Below are positions 11,799 through 17,890 of a stretch of 22,778 nt of DNA, in pieces. This DNA is from a virus: positions 1-22,778 of the IMG/VR virus record IMGVR_UViG_3300043750_000055, one strand, 5' to 3'. The notes beneath the pieces are model-generated. The model was not told the origin of the DNA. It saw only the letters and a list, made by a program, of their open reading frames with translations, and made no database searches. Numbering within the stretch: the first letter of the stretch is position 1; each line of letters opens with the position of its first letter. The position numbers and the translations under genes were made by a program.

Positions 11799-12124
11799 TG
11801 GGCGCCTGGCTGCATCCGGGGATGACCTCGGAAAGGGTTGAGCAGCTGCGCCAGTGGGCACTGAGGGCAGCGGAGCAGTCCCGCGAGTACGGCGAAAGCG
11901 AAGCGGTCTACTCCGGTTATTTGGACACCGCTGACCGGGCGTCTGACCTGCTGGATCGCCGGGCATTATGCGGTCGTTCATCCTGTTTCGCTGAGTGCGC
12001 GGTAATTCGGATGAGAGCTACAGAGCGTGAGCGAAATACCCGGGGCGGCTGCTTTTACCCGCTGTGCCTAATTCCAAGCCGCCGAATTCCTTCGGGGCAT
12101 ATTCAGTTCCACTACGACTCGTAG
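11798..12124 (+). CDS. small protein (108 aa) with compositionally odd C-terminus
   Basis: GTG 11798 has GGAGG (11784-11788) 9 nt upstream and overlaps the deaminase stop (TAGTG). The first 70 residues are helical (ERVEQLRQWALRAAEQSREYGESEAVYSGYLDTADRASDLLDRR). After about residue 70 the G+C content falls and residue usage changes (CFAECAVIRMRATERERN...), so the original gene may have been shorter and extended by a frameshift or junction. The TAG stop (12122-12124) overlaps the next SD, TAGGAG, which argues that this frame is used. No family is recognised. Confidence 0.55.
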   Translation: MGAWLHPGMTSERVEQLRQWALRAAEQSREYGESEAVYSGYLDTADRASDLLDRRALCGRSSCFAECAVIRMRATERERNTRGGCFYPLCLIPSRRIPSGHIQFHYDS

Positions 12125-12132
12125 GAGATGCC

Positions 12133-12315
12133 ATGCCTGCCTATTCGTACCGGTGTTCGAATAGTGACTGCCGAGACGTTCGAGACCTCACGGCTTCGGT
12201 GGAGGAGCGGGACGCCTGGCAGGGGAACCCCTGTCCGACCTGCGGTAATGGGAAGTTAAAGCGGCTGTTCAGCGCGCCGGGTTACCTCAACGTAGGCCTC
12301 GGCGACATCATTTGA
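12133..12315 (+). CDS. FmdB-like zinc-ribbon protein (60 aa)
   Basis: The 60-aa product starts MPAYSYRCSNSDC and has CPTC at 34-37, the FmdB-type zinc ribbon layout (here C8-x4-C13 instead of the usual CxxC), followed by a basic strand GKLKRLFSAPG. FmdB-like ribbons are found in bacteria and actinophages, with poorly defined roles, perhaps nucleic-acid or protein binding. TAGGAG precedes ATG 12133. It is the last gene before a long low-G+C non-coding stretch. Confidence 0.75.
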   Translation: MPAYSYRCSNSDCRDVRDLTASVEERDAWQGNPCPTCGNGKLKRLFSAPGYLNVGLGDII

Positions 12316-12652
12316 CGCAGGTTTCCTGCAAGCCTCAACTAACCCGCTTTTAGTTGCGAGTTGGTTGGGGTGTGACGTATCTTCGCCGTTACGCGCTAGT
12401 AGTAGCAGGGCTCATAAGCAAAGAGTTGTCGCGTAACAACTAACAAACATGGGTGATAGAGTTCGCAGGTGACAGTGTAGAGACATAGGCCACTCGATTT
12501 GACCCGAGCCCCAGAGTGGCGAAACATGGCGAGATGTAGCTAACGAACAGATATCGGACATACACCCCAGGCAGTATCAAGGGAGTACAGAGCCGGTCGT
12601 CTCGCCATGCGTGCCTAGCACGCCCAGACCACCACCCAGGAGACGCAAGAGC
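12316..12652. other. 337-nt non-coding, lower-G+C stretch with an inverted repeat
   Basis: No frame with an SD was found. GTTACGCG (12388-12395) is repeated inverted as CGCGTAAC (12431-12438), 35 nt apart. Around 12471-12487 a sequence ending in GTGTAGAGACAT resembles the repeat promoter at 14656 (about 13 of 16 positions), perhaps a decayed copy. The base composition is clearly more A+T-rich than the flanks. No tRNA or att site is recognised. Confidence 0.4.
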
Positions 12653-13027
12653 ATGCAAACGGAACGAGACAGCCGTCTGTCCATCGGAGACCTCGAAGAC
12701 CTGGCCACTGGTGAAACCACACTGCGTGCAGTGGACCGGTCTCGGGACCGGGATGAAGTGCAGCGGTACTTCGACAGACTCGTAACAGAGGCGTACCAGA
12801 AGTGGGTGGAGGCCAATAAGCCCTCGGTTCGCCGAGAGCGCCCCGCTTTGCGTGTGGACGCCCCAACGGAGGACGTGGCGGAGGAGGTCCGCAACCGGCT
12901 ACGTGCATCTGCGATGCACCTGGATGTCGGGATCTCGTTGGACCCAATTCACCGAGTGGGTGAGGGACGTTGGAGGGTGGCCTTCTCGGCGCAAGATAAG
13001 CGGAAGCGGTCCCCGAAGAAGCGTTAG
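12653..13027 (+). CDS. basic phage protein (124 aa), unknown function
   Basis: ATG 12653 is chosen because AGGAGACG lies 8 nt upstream; an upstream start at 12611 would place the SD inside the gene. The product has a charged helical first half (SIGDLEDLATGETTLRAVD, EVQRYFDRLVTEAYQKWVEA), a probable helix-strand section (TEDVAEEVRNRLRASAMHLDVGISL) and a strongly basic tail (DKRKRSPKKR), which suggests nucleic-acid contact. No family is recognised. Codon use is less G+C-biased than in the replication genes. Confidence 0.6.
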   Translation: MQTERDSRLSIGDLEDLATGETTLRAVDRSRDRDEVQRYFDRLVTEAYQKWVEANKPSVRRERPALRVDAPTEDVAEEVRNRLRASAMHLDVGISLDPIHRVGEGRWRVAFSAQDKRKRSPKKR

Positions 13028-13097
13028 ATGACTGCTGGTGCCACGGAGTCAGCGGAGTAGTGTGTTCTTCACAAGGTCTCCATCTGGGGGGACGGTG

Positions 13098-13120
13098 AAC
13101 GGCCACGCCGCCGTTTTTTT
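13098..13120 (+). terminator. intrinsic terminator with seven-T tract
   Basis: AACGGC (13098-13103) pairs with GCCGTT formed by 13110-13115, with a 6-nt loop, inside a T7 run (13114-13120). It separates the gene at 12653 from the one at 13136, whose SD follows at once, so some read-through or an unseen promoter is needed. Confidence 0.7.
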
Positions 13121-13135
13121 CACCAGGAGTCGTTT

Positions 13136-13303
13136 ATGCCCGTTTTCACTGCCCTCATGACCGATGCCTTCGGTGCAGAGGACCCGTTCCGTGAACTTGT
13201 CCGGAATGACCGGAGTTCGGTGGATGAAGATGTCCGGGTTCTCCCGGCTTGGGTCACGGTTCGCCTGACGGCGGACCTCCAGACCCGGCAGCTCGCGCAG
13301 TAA
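13136..13303 (+). CDS. small protein (55 aa), unknown function
   Basis: ATG 13136 follows CCAGGAGT at 6-8 nt. The translation (MPVFTALMTDAFGAEDPFRE..., ending in VTVRLTADLQTRQLAQ) shows an acidic first half and a beta-like end; it resembles no family I know. Position between two terminators makes it a one-gene unit. The short length and lack of similarity keep confidence moderate. Confidence 0.5.
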   Translation: MPVFTALMTDAFGAEDPFRELVRNDRSSVDEDVRVLPAWVTVRLTADLQTRQLAQ

Positions 13304-13325
13304 AGACGGTAACGGGGGAGTGAAC

Positions 13326-13363
13326 GGCCCGGAGAGATCCAGTCTCTCCGGGCCTCTTCTTTT
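13326..13363 (+). terminator. intrinsic terminator
   Basis: GGCCCGGAGAGA (13326-13337) pairs perfectly with TCTCTCCGGGCC (13343-13354), 5-nt loop, followed by TCTTCTTTT. It runs into the next promoter element. Confidence 0.9.
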
Positions 13364-13376
13364 GGGGTAGATACAA
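13363..13376 (+). promoter_or_regulatory. repeat-family promoter, degenerate copy (TGGGGT)
   Basis: TGGGGT (13363-13368) followed by AGATACA matches the family downstream of the -10 but lacks the consensus A at position 2 and the TGN extension. It would drive the protease gene at 13601 with a leader of about 220 nt. Confidence 0.55.
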
Positions 13377-13600
13377 CCAGCGGTACTCATCGGTAACCAC
13401 TGCTGCTACCCAGTCTGCGGGAAATCCTGCCTGAGACGATTGCCACAGAAAAAGGCCGGTTGTCTGTACAACCCTTTCGCCTGTAGTCGATCCGTTACAC
13501 AGGTTGCTCTCACCTGATCGAGATGCCCGCTTTACCTTCCTTGCTCCCGTTAGCGGGACAATTAGATGTTTACGAAGGCTGCTAGGAAGGCTGCACCGGT
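13377..13600 (+). other. long untranslated leader of the protease gene
   Basis: About 220 nt with several small stems: AAAGG/CCTTT enclosing GTTGT/ACAAC with a CTGT loop (13451-13477), AGGT/ACCT (13501-13514) and CCCG/CGGG (13545-13556). It is lower in G+C than neighbouring genes. SD AGGAAGG (13584-13590) lies 10 nt before ATG 13601. A leader this long suggests regulation at RNA or translation level. Confidence 0.4.
13523..13585 (+). CDS. possible 20-codon leader peptide upstream of the protease
   Basis: ATG 13523 opens a 20-codon frame whose TAG stop (13583-13585) overlaps the protease SD (TAGGAAGG). The same stop/SD overlap is used at two real gene junctions (9378 and 12122), which raises the chance of translational coupling. 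It has no strong SD of its own, only a weak GATCGAG, and the peptide is unremarkable. Confidence 0.2.
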   Translation: MPALPSLLPLAGQLDVYEGC

Positions 13601-14515
13601 ATGTCTCACTTACCCCTCGGGCGGTTGCACGCTCAGCCCGCTCGCCCCCAGCTCCGCTTAGAGGACCACCTCACCGGGTCGCTCCCCACGCCCCCGGCGT
13701 CCGTCGACTGGTACAGCAAGGTCACCGAATGGCCCATGTACCTCAACGACCAGCTCGGAGACTGCACCTGCGCAGCGGTGGGCCACCTCATGCAGGGCTG
13801 GACGCAGTACTCCACCGGGACCGCGTTCACCGTCGCCGACAAGGACGTCCTGGGCCTCTACGAGAAGGCGGCCGGGTACAACCCCGCTGACCCGAGCACC
13901 GACCAGGGTGCCTACATCCAGGACATCCTGGGCTACTGGCGCAAGAACGGCGTCTCCGGGCACAAGATCACCGCGTACGCCTCGGTGAAGGTCAGCAACA
14001 TGACGCTGATCAAGCAGGCTGTGGACCTCTTCGGCGCCGTCGACATCGGTTTCAACTTCCCGGCGTCCGCGATGGACCAGTTCAACCAGGGCAAGCCGTG
14101 GGACGTCGTCCGGGGCTCCCAGCTGGAGGGCGGCCACTGTGTGACCGTCGTCGGCTACAAGGCCAACGGCAACCTCGTGTGCATCACGTGGGGGGCTGTC
14201 CAGGAGATGACCCCGGCGTTCTGGACGAAGTACGTCGATGAGGCCTGGGTGATCATCACCCCGGACTGGATCGCGGCCAACGGGCAGGCTCCGGTGGGGA
14301 TCGACCTGTACTCCCTGGGGCAGGCGTTCGCCGCTCTCACCGGGCAGGCCAACCCGATCCCGGCCCCGGCGCCCGCTCCGCAGCCTTCTCCGCAGCCGCA
14401 GCCGACCCCTGTGCCGACTCCGACGCCGGTCCCGGTCCCTGCGGTCGACCCGAACACGCTGGCCGCTTACAGGGCGCTGGAGGCGTGGGCGAAGGCCAGC
14501 GGAGTCGCCGCCTGA
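13601..14515 (+). CDS. papain-like cysteine protease with Pro-rich C-terminal linker
   Basis: The 304-aa product has a papain-type core: Q51-L-G-D-C55-T-C57-A-A around the probable nucleophile, and G-G-H179-C-V-T-V-V-G-Y with the general base, followed by I-T-W-G (195-198). In papain the last motif is N-S-W-G, so the catalytic Asn is replaced by Ile here. After the core (about residue 225) comes GIDLYSLGQAFAAL, a run of some 30 Pro-alternating residues (252-283), and a final helix LAAYRALEAWAKASG. No signal peptide is seen, so it would act in the cytoplasm or with a virion. The Pro-rich linker suggests a tethered helical docking tail. Which of C55 or C57 is the nucleophile is unclear. Confidence 0.75.
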   Translation: MSHLPLGRLHAQPARPQLRLEDHLTGSLPTPPASVDWYSKVTEWPMYLNDQLGDCTCAAVGHLMQGWTQYSTGTAFTVADKDVLGLYEKAAGYNPADPSTDQGAYIQDILGYWRKNGVSGHKITAYASVKVSNMTLIKQAVDLFGAVDIGFNFPASAMDQFNQGKPWDVVRGSQLEGGHCVTVVGYKANGNLVCITWGAVQEMTPAFWTKYVDEAWVIITPDWIAANGQAPVGIDLYSLGQAFAALTGQANPIPAPAPAPQPSPQPQPTPVPTPTPVPVPAVDPNTLAAYRALEAWAKASGVAA

Positions 14516-14561
14516 CCTGCTGAAGCTGGGGTTTTGCCTGTGAGGTAAAACTCATTGTTAA

Positions 14562-14640
14562 GCGGGTGAACAAAATCGCTGTTCAGCCCGTATCTTGTGC
14601 CGGAAGCCCGGTCGATCTGACTCCATCGGCCGGGCTTCTT
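14562..14640 (+). terminator. two stem-loops, the second a likely terminator
   Basis: CGGG-T-GAAC pairs with GTTC-AG-CCCG (14563-14590). Then GAAGCCCGG (14603-14611) pairs with CCGGGCTTC (14630-14638), extended inside by CGAT/ATCG. The second ends in CTTCTT and lies 18 nt before the next -10. Confidence 0.75.
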
Positions 14641-14654
14641 CACGCCCTCAGATG

Positions 14655-14669
14655 TGCTAGGGTAGAGAC
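14655..14669 (+). promoter_or_regulatory. repeat-family promoter, leaderless type
   Basis: TGC-TAGGGT (-10 at 14658-14663), AGAGAC, then ATG 14670; TTCTTC 16 nt upstream is a poor -35. Confidence 0.8.
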
Positions 14670-14852
14670 ATGTCACTCGCTACCTTCTTCAAGAACGCCT
14701 TCCTGTGCGCGTTCTGGCTGCACGACTGGACCGACTGGGTAGCCCACGAGCCGCCCTGTGCCAACGAGGAGGTCACCGTGCACGAGACACGGCAGTGCAC
14801 CCGCTGCAAGCAGCGCCAGCACCGTATGGACGGGCAGGTGTGGTCCCTGTGA
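14670..14852 (+). CDS. small Cys/His protein (60 aa), probably leaderless
   Basis: ATG 14670 lies at the predicted transcription start with no SD. The first 18 residues (SLATFFKNAFLCAFWLHDW) are hydrophobic and aromatic; the second half has C30, then C43-x2-C46 and H51, a possible small zinc site. It resembles small Zn-binding phage proteins that carry an H/C-rich end. Its stop overlaps the following GTG by 4 bp. Confidence 0.65.
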   Translation: MSLATFFKNAFLCAFWLHDWTDWVAHEPPCANEEVTVHETRQCTRCKQRQHRMDGQVWSL

Positions 14853-15238
14853 GCCTCGTATCCGCCAACCTCATCACCCACGTCCACTGGACCGCCCGGG
14901 ACAGCGAAGAGAGCCGCCAGTTCTTCGGCTACTTCCGCATCGCCACCCGCGACGTCGGAGCCACCATCGGAGTCGGCGTCTACGCCATCCCCGGGGGACT
15001 CGGCGGCGAGAAGCTGGTCCACTCCTTCTACGCCCACACCCGGCACCCCGACTGGGCCGAGGAAATCACCCGGGACCTCATCCTGGAGACTGTGCGGGAG
15101 ATCCAGGAAGACCGGGGAGCCCGGTTCGTAGTGGACTACTTCCCCGAGAGGTTCCCGGCCCGCGCCGCCGAAGCGGGCCACGCACCACTGCCCGAGGAGT
15201 GGTTGACCAACGGCCGCCCCGAAGACGACGTCATCTGA
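14849..15238 (+). CDS. small phage protein (129 aa), unknown function
   Basis: GTG 14849 overlaps the upstream stop (GTGA). The product begins with a beta-rich section (ITHVHWTARDSEESRQFFGYFRIATRDVGATIGVGVYAIPGG), then a helix (WAEEITRDLILETVREIQED), a strand RFVVDYF and an acidic C-terminus. This alpha/beta pattern is conserved-looking but I cannot name it. It is followed after 12 nt by another gene with a strong SD. Confidence 0.65.
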   Translation: MSLVSANLITHVHWTARDSEESRQFFGYFRIATRDVGATIGVGVYAIPGGLGGEKLVHSFYAHTRHPDWAEEITRDLILETVREIQEDRGARFVVDYFPERFPARAAEAGHAPLPEEWLTNGRPEDDVI

Positions 15239-15250
15239 GGAGAGCCACCC

Positions 15251-15607
15251 ATGAGCCTCACCGTAAAGATCCAGACTGCCCCGTTCACCGACCACATCGC
15301 CAGCGACGGCACCCCGCTGAGCAAGCTGCCCTACCCGTTCTACGTCGACCCGGACGGCGGCGTCCAGCGGCAGGACGTCTGGCAGGGCAAGCCCAAGCGG
15401 GTCGTCGGCTTCCAGAAGGATCTGGCCGTCCAGCAGATCGACCTGTGGTGGCGCAAGGCCCTTGAGGACCCGCAGCAGGCTGTGGGGATGTACCTGGTCA
15501 CCGAGAACGCGGACGGCCAGTTCTGGACCCACAACACCGCCGTGGACTCCGTGGAGGTCCTGCACCACGGCATCCAGGACGGCCAGCACCGCTCCACGAG
15601 CGCCTGA
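15251..15607 (+). CDS. small phage protein (118 aa), unknown function
   Basis: GAGGAGAG lies 7 nt before ATG 15251. The product has short beta segments (SLTVKIQTAPF, YPFYVDPDGGV) and a central KRVVGFQKDLAVQQIDLWWRKAL helix. Nothing identifies a family. Its stop shares one base with the next ATG (TGATG), so the Cys-rich microprotein is co-translated. Confidence 0.65.
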   Translation: MSLTVKIQTAPFTDHIASDGTPLSKLPYPFYVDPDGGVQRQDVWQGKPKRVVGFQKDLAVQQIDLWWRKALEDPQQAVGMYLVTENADGQFWTHNTAVDSVEVLHHGIQDGQHRSTSA

Positions 15608-15735
15608 TGTGTGACGACTGCTGCCCGCACGGCCCCGAGCAGCCCTGCACCTGTGACGGGTGCTGGGCTTGCCCGGGGCACGTCGTGGGCTGTACCTGCG
15701 ATATCGCCTGGGACTGCGAACACGAGGAGAGATGA
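15607..15735 (+). CDS. cysteine-rich microprotein (42 aa, 10 Cys)
   Basis: ATG 15607 overlaps the preceding stop by one base. Cysteines at 2, 5, 6, 14, 16, 19, 22, 29, 31 and 37 make up about a quarter of the protein, spaced CxxCC, CxC-x2-C-x2-C and CxC, with two Trp and three His. The density is like that of metallothioneins or a tiny two-zinc-cluster protein; there is no signal peptide, so disulfide-rich secretion is unlikely. The last codons contain GAGGAG, the SD of the next gene, and codon use follows the neighbouring genes, which supports real coding. Confidence 0.6.
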   Translation: MCDDCCPHGPEQPCTCDGCWACPGHVVGCTCDIAWDCEHEER

Positions 15736-15737
15736 TC

Positions 15738-16076
15738 ATGGACGACAAGTTCGACTACAAGCGGCTGCTGGGCCCGATCGGACCGGACGGCGAGGAGCCG
15801 GAAGCAATCCGCATGTACAAGGCCAGTGCTGGAGCCCAGCGGCAGGCCCTGCGCGACGCCGGGCGGACGGAGGAGCAGATCGAGAACGGGATGCGGACGC
15901 ACTTCGAGTCCGCTGCCCGTGTGCTGGTGGAGCACCTGCACGGGGTGATTGCCAACACCGCCTACAGCGACCCGTTCCGGGCGGTTGCCCTCGCCCTCGT
16001 GGACAAGATCGACCCGGCCGAGAACCCGTGCGGGCGCACCTACTGCCTCACCTGCTACCCGGAGCAGACGCTCTGA
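15738..16076 (+). CDS. small phage protein (112 aa) with C-terminal Cys cluster
   Basis: Two in-frame ATGs exist (15732, 15738); 15738 is chosen because GAGGAG (15724-15729) lies 8 nt before it. The helical core reads QRQALRDAGRTEEQIENGMRTHFESAARVLVEHL; the C-terminus ends PCGRTYCLTCYPEQTL, a C-x4-C-x2-C group likely to bind metal. Function unknown. The last base of its stop is within the next presumed start (CTGA). Confidence 0.65.
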   Translation: MDDKFDYKRLLGPIGPDGEEPEAIRMYKASAGAQRQALRDAGRTEEQIENGMRTHFESAARVLVEHLHGVIANTAYSDPFRAVALALVDKIDPAENPCGRTYCLTCYPEQTL

Positions 16077-16264
16077 GCCGTGAACGGCAGCGCCTTCGCC
16101 GCCAGCTCATCCGCCAGCTCGAAGCCGCCTTGCGCCGCTGTGATGCCGTCACGGACATCCGCTGGCAGCTTGCCCAGACCGGCATGACAGCGGATGAGAT
16201 CTGGGCAGCCGAACTACCCATCCGCAGACAGATCCGCAGCGAACGCGACCCCAACAAGGAGTAG
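16073..16264 (+). CDS. small helical protein (about 63 aa), possible CTG start
   Basis: The frame is closed upstream of any ATG, GTG or TTG near the gene start, yet CTG 16073 overlaps the preceding stop in the usual 4-bp manner (CTGA) and has GGAG (16061-16064) 8 nt upstream. A TTG at 16130 is the only later alternative and has no SD. The product is basic and helical (RERQRLRRQLIRQLEAALRR), then L-A-Q-T-G-M-T-A-D-E-I-W-A-A-E-L-P-I-R-R-Q, resembling the protein at 10059-10262. The next gene follows 2 nt after the stop with SD AAGGAG. Confidence 0.5.
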   Translation: MSRERQRLRRQLIRQLEAALRRCDAVTDIRWQLAQTGMTADEIWAAELPIRRQIRSERDPNKE

Positions 16265-16266
16265 GC

Positions 16267-16578
16267 ATGCCCCGCTTGCCCCGGGAGCCCCAGGCACCCG
16301 AACCGCCGTCGCCCCGCTTGGCGGCGCTGGCCCTCAACTACCCGGAGCAGGTAGACCGGCTGCGCCGCATCACGGCTGGATGGCATCCCGACGATCCCCG
16401 CTGGAATGACCTGGTGGCCGTGATGGACTTCCACAAGCGGGACGTCCTGAAGCGGGAGGCGGAGCACCTTCGCCAGCATGCCGACGAGATCAAGCGGTTC
16501 CTGGAGCCGGGGGAGTGGACGGGTATCCGGATGGCTGCCAACGTGCTGCACCTGGATAAGCCCGCCCGTCCCCATTGA
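16267..16578 (+). CDS. small helical protein (103 aa), unknown function
   Basis: AAGGAGT precedes ATG 16267. After a Pro-rich N-terminus the product is helical and charged (YPEQVDRLRRITAGWHPDDPRWNDLVAVMDFHKRDVLKREAEHLRQHADEIKRFLE), consistent with a coiled or helical bundle. No family is recognised. The TGA stop (16576-16578) lies 5 bases before the next -10 hexamer. Confidence 0.6.
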   Translation: MPRLPREPQAPEPPSPRLAALALNYPEQVDRLRRITAGWHPDDPRWNDLVAVMDFHKRDVLKREAEHLRQHADEIKRFLEPGEWTGIRMAANVLHLDKPARPH

Positions 16579-16625
16579 TGTGCTAGGGTAGACACATCCC
16601 CAACCCCTTACCGAGGAGAACGATC
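16579..16625 (+). promoter_or_regulatory. repeat-family promoter with leader
   Basis: TGC-TAGGGT (-10 at 16584-16589), AGACACATCC, then CCGAGGAGAACG as SD before ATG 16626. The core GTGCTAGGGTAGACACAT is the closest match to the reverse copy at 2838-2855. No good -35. Confidence 0.75.
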
Positions 16626-17240
16626 ATGCACAGCACCCAGGGACCCTCCGGGCAGTGGTACGCCCACAACGGCGACTACTCCGGCAGCGTGCACGTGCAC
16701 ATCCCGGTCCGCGACCAGACCCGCTACCCCGATAAGGACCGCACGACCGCCAGCGCCGTGCACAACCTGCCCGGCGAAGAGGGCGAGTTCGTGCAGGTGC
16801 AGATCCCGTTCGAGGACATCCGCGCCCTGTACCTGGCCCACCTCCGCAGCGCAATGATCTCCCAGTTGGAGCAGCAGGACGCCACCCAGCTGGAAGAGGA
16901 GCTGATCGGGACCCACCGGATCGCCGCGCACCCGGCGCTGCGGGGCCTGAGGGACGACCAGCTGGAGAGGCTGGCAGAGTTCGCACGCGGGCTGTCCTCC
17001 CCGAAGCTGCGGGAGAAGGGCGTCTACAAGCACAAGACCGGTGTGGCCCTCGCCCGGATCGACCGGCTGACCTCGGGCGGCCACGTCCGGTTCTCCATCT
17101 GGTACCTGGAGAAGGACACCACGGAATGGATCAGCGGATCCATGCTGAGCCCCCGCGAGTTCCAGGACGCCTACCCCGACGCCTACACCGGCCCCGTACC
17201 GGTCACCCAGATCCCCGACGCCCCGGAGGGCACCGAATGA
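16626..17240 (+). CDS. phage protein (204 aa), unknown function
   Basis: The 204-aa product begins with a Gly/His-rich segment (GQWYAHNGDYSGSVHVHIPV), has strands around FVQVQIPFEDIRALYLAHL, a charged helical middle (QLEQQDATQLEEELIGTHRI), and a late domain with ARIDRLTSGGHVRFSIWYL and TEWISGSML. Two domains seem likely. I cannot assign a family. It is the first gene of a unit that continues with an overlapping gene and ends at the terminator at 17610. Confidence 0.7.
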   Translation: MHSTQGPSGQWYAHNGDYSGSVHVHIPVRDQTRYPDKDRTTASAVHNLPGEEGEFVQVQIPFEDIRALYLAHLRSAMISQLEQQDATQLEEELIGTHRIAAHPALRGLRDDQLERLAEFARGLSSPKLREKGVYKHKTGVALARIDRLTSGGHVRFSIWYLEKDTTEWISGSMLSPREFQDAYPDAYTGPVPVTQIPDAPEGTE

Positions 17241-17593
17241 GCGACCACGACACCCTGGACGAAGAGGCAGACCTCGTACACCGTCTCGCCGCGCGGGCCT
17301 GGAAGCTGCACACCCACCTGGAGTACGCGGGCGTGCCGCAGGAAGACCAGGATCTCCTGTTCATCGAGATCACCTACGCCGAAGCCAGCGCGTTCCGCCT
17401 GATCGCCCATCACGTCGGCAACCTGGACGCCCGGTTCATGTTCAAGGACCCCAACGACCGGGACGGCTCCGGCTTCGACTGGCACAAGACTGTGCACCTC
17501 ACCCACAGCATGCCGCGCGATCTGCACATGCCCCAGCCCGGCAAGGTCTGGACGGAAATGTACGGGATCCGCCTGGTCTGGCTCGGTAACTGA
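17237..17593 (+). CDS. small acidic protein (118 aa), unknown function
   Basis: ATG 17237 overlaps the upstream stop by 4 bp, with GGAGGG about 8-10 nt before it. The product begins SDHDTLDEEADLVHRLAARAWKL, then a helical part (DLLFIEITYAEASAFRLIAHHVG), then a beta/His-rich section (DWHKTVHLTHSMPRDLHMP). It ends MYGIRLVWLGN. The many His are not in an obvious metal motif. No known family. Confidence 0.65.
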   Translation: MSDHDTLDEEADLVHRLAARAWKLHTHLEYAGVPQEDQDLLFIEITYAEASAFRLIAHHVGNLDARFMFKDPNDRDGSGFDWHKTVHLTHSMPRDLHMPQPGKVWTEMYGIRLVWLGN

Positions 17594-17607
17594 GCCACCG
17601 CTACGCC

Positions 17608-17865
17608 TCAGCCCCTGGCCTCCGGGTCGGGGGCTTTCGCGTTTTCTTGATCCAGAATTTCGTGACTCTCAGAACCCCTCCGCTTCCTTGTGACGTATCC
17701 CGGCGCCGCGCTTAGGAGCGGTGCGAGCAGCCCGAGGGCGCGGCGTTCCTCATAAGCGCGGGTCCTACAAGACTGCCCGCAGTAGAGAGCGGGTCGACCC
17801 AACCGGGCTCGTAGGAAGGGTTCTCCGCAGCGGATGCAGTTGAACGACGGCTCCATCTCGACCAT
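17608..17865 (-). CDS. leftward zinc-ribbon protein (85 aa)
   Basis: On the minus strand, ATG 17865 has GAGGAG about 11 nt upstream. The product holds C10-x2-C13-G-E-P-F and, after RLGRPALY, C29-x3-C33-R-T-R-A-Y-E-E-R-R. This matches a widespread actinobacterial zinc-finger layout with a basic helix after the last Cys, typical of small nucleic-acid-binding proteins. The C-terminal 50 residues are less structured, and the last ten are encoded within a plus-strand terminator hairpin. It is the only leftward gene in its neighbourhood. Its own promoter is not evident. Confidence 0.6.
   Translation of the reverse strand: MVEMEPSFNCIRCGEPFLRARLGRPALYCGQSCRTRAYEERRALGLLAPLLSAAPGYVTRKRRGSESHEILDQENAKAPDPEARG
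17610..17645. terminator. terminator between convergent genes
   Basis: AGCCCC-T-GGCC (17610-17620) pairs with GGTC-G-GGGGCT (17625-17635) through an 11-bp stem with two wobbles and a 4-nt loop, followed by TTCGCGTTTTCTT. The same bases encode the end of the leftward gene. Confidence 0.75.
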
Positions 17866-17890
17866 GACCGGCTGTACTCCTCACCTGGGT

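Noticed and set aside
13504-13890. 128-codon plus frame overlapping the protease start
   Set aside because: It has no SD and overlaps the protease, whose Cys motif is encoded in the other frame; shadow ORF.
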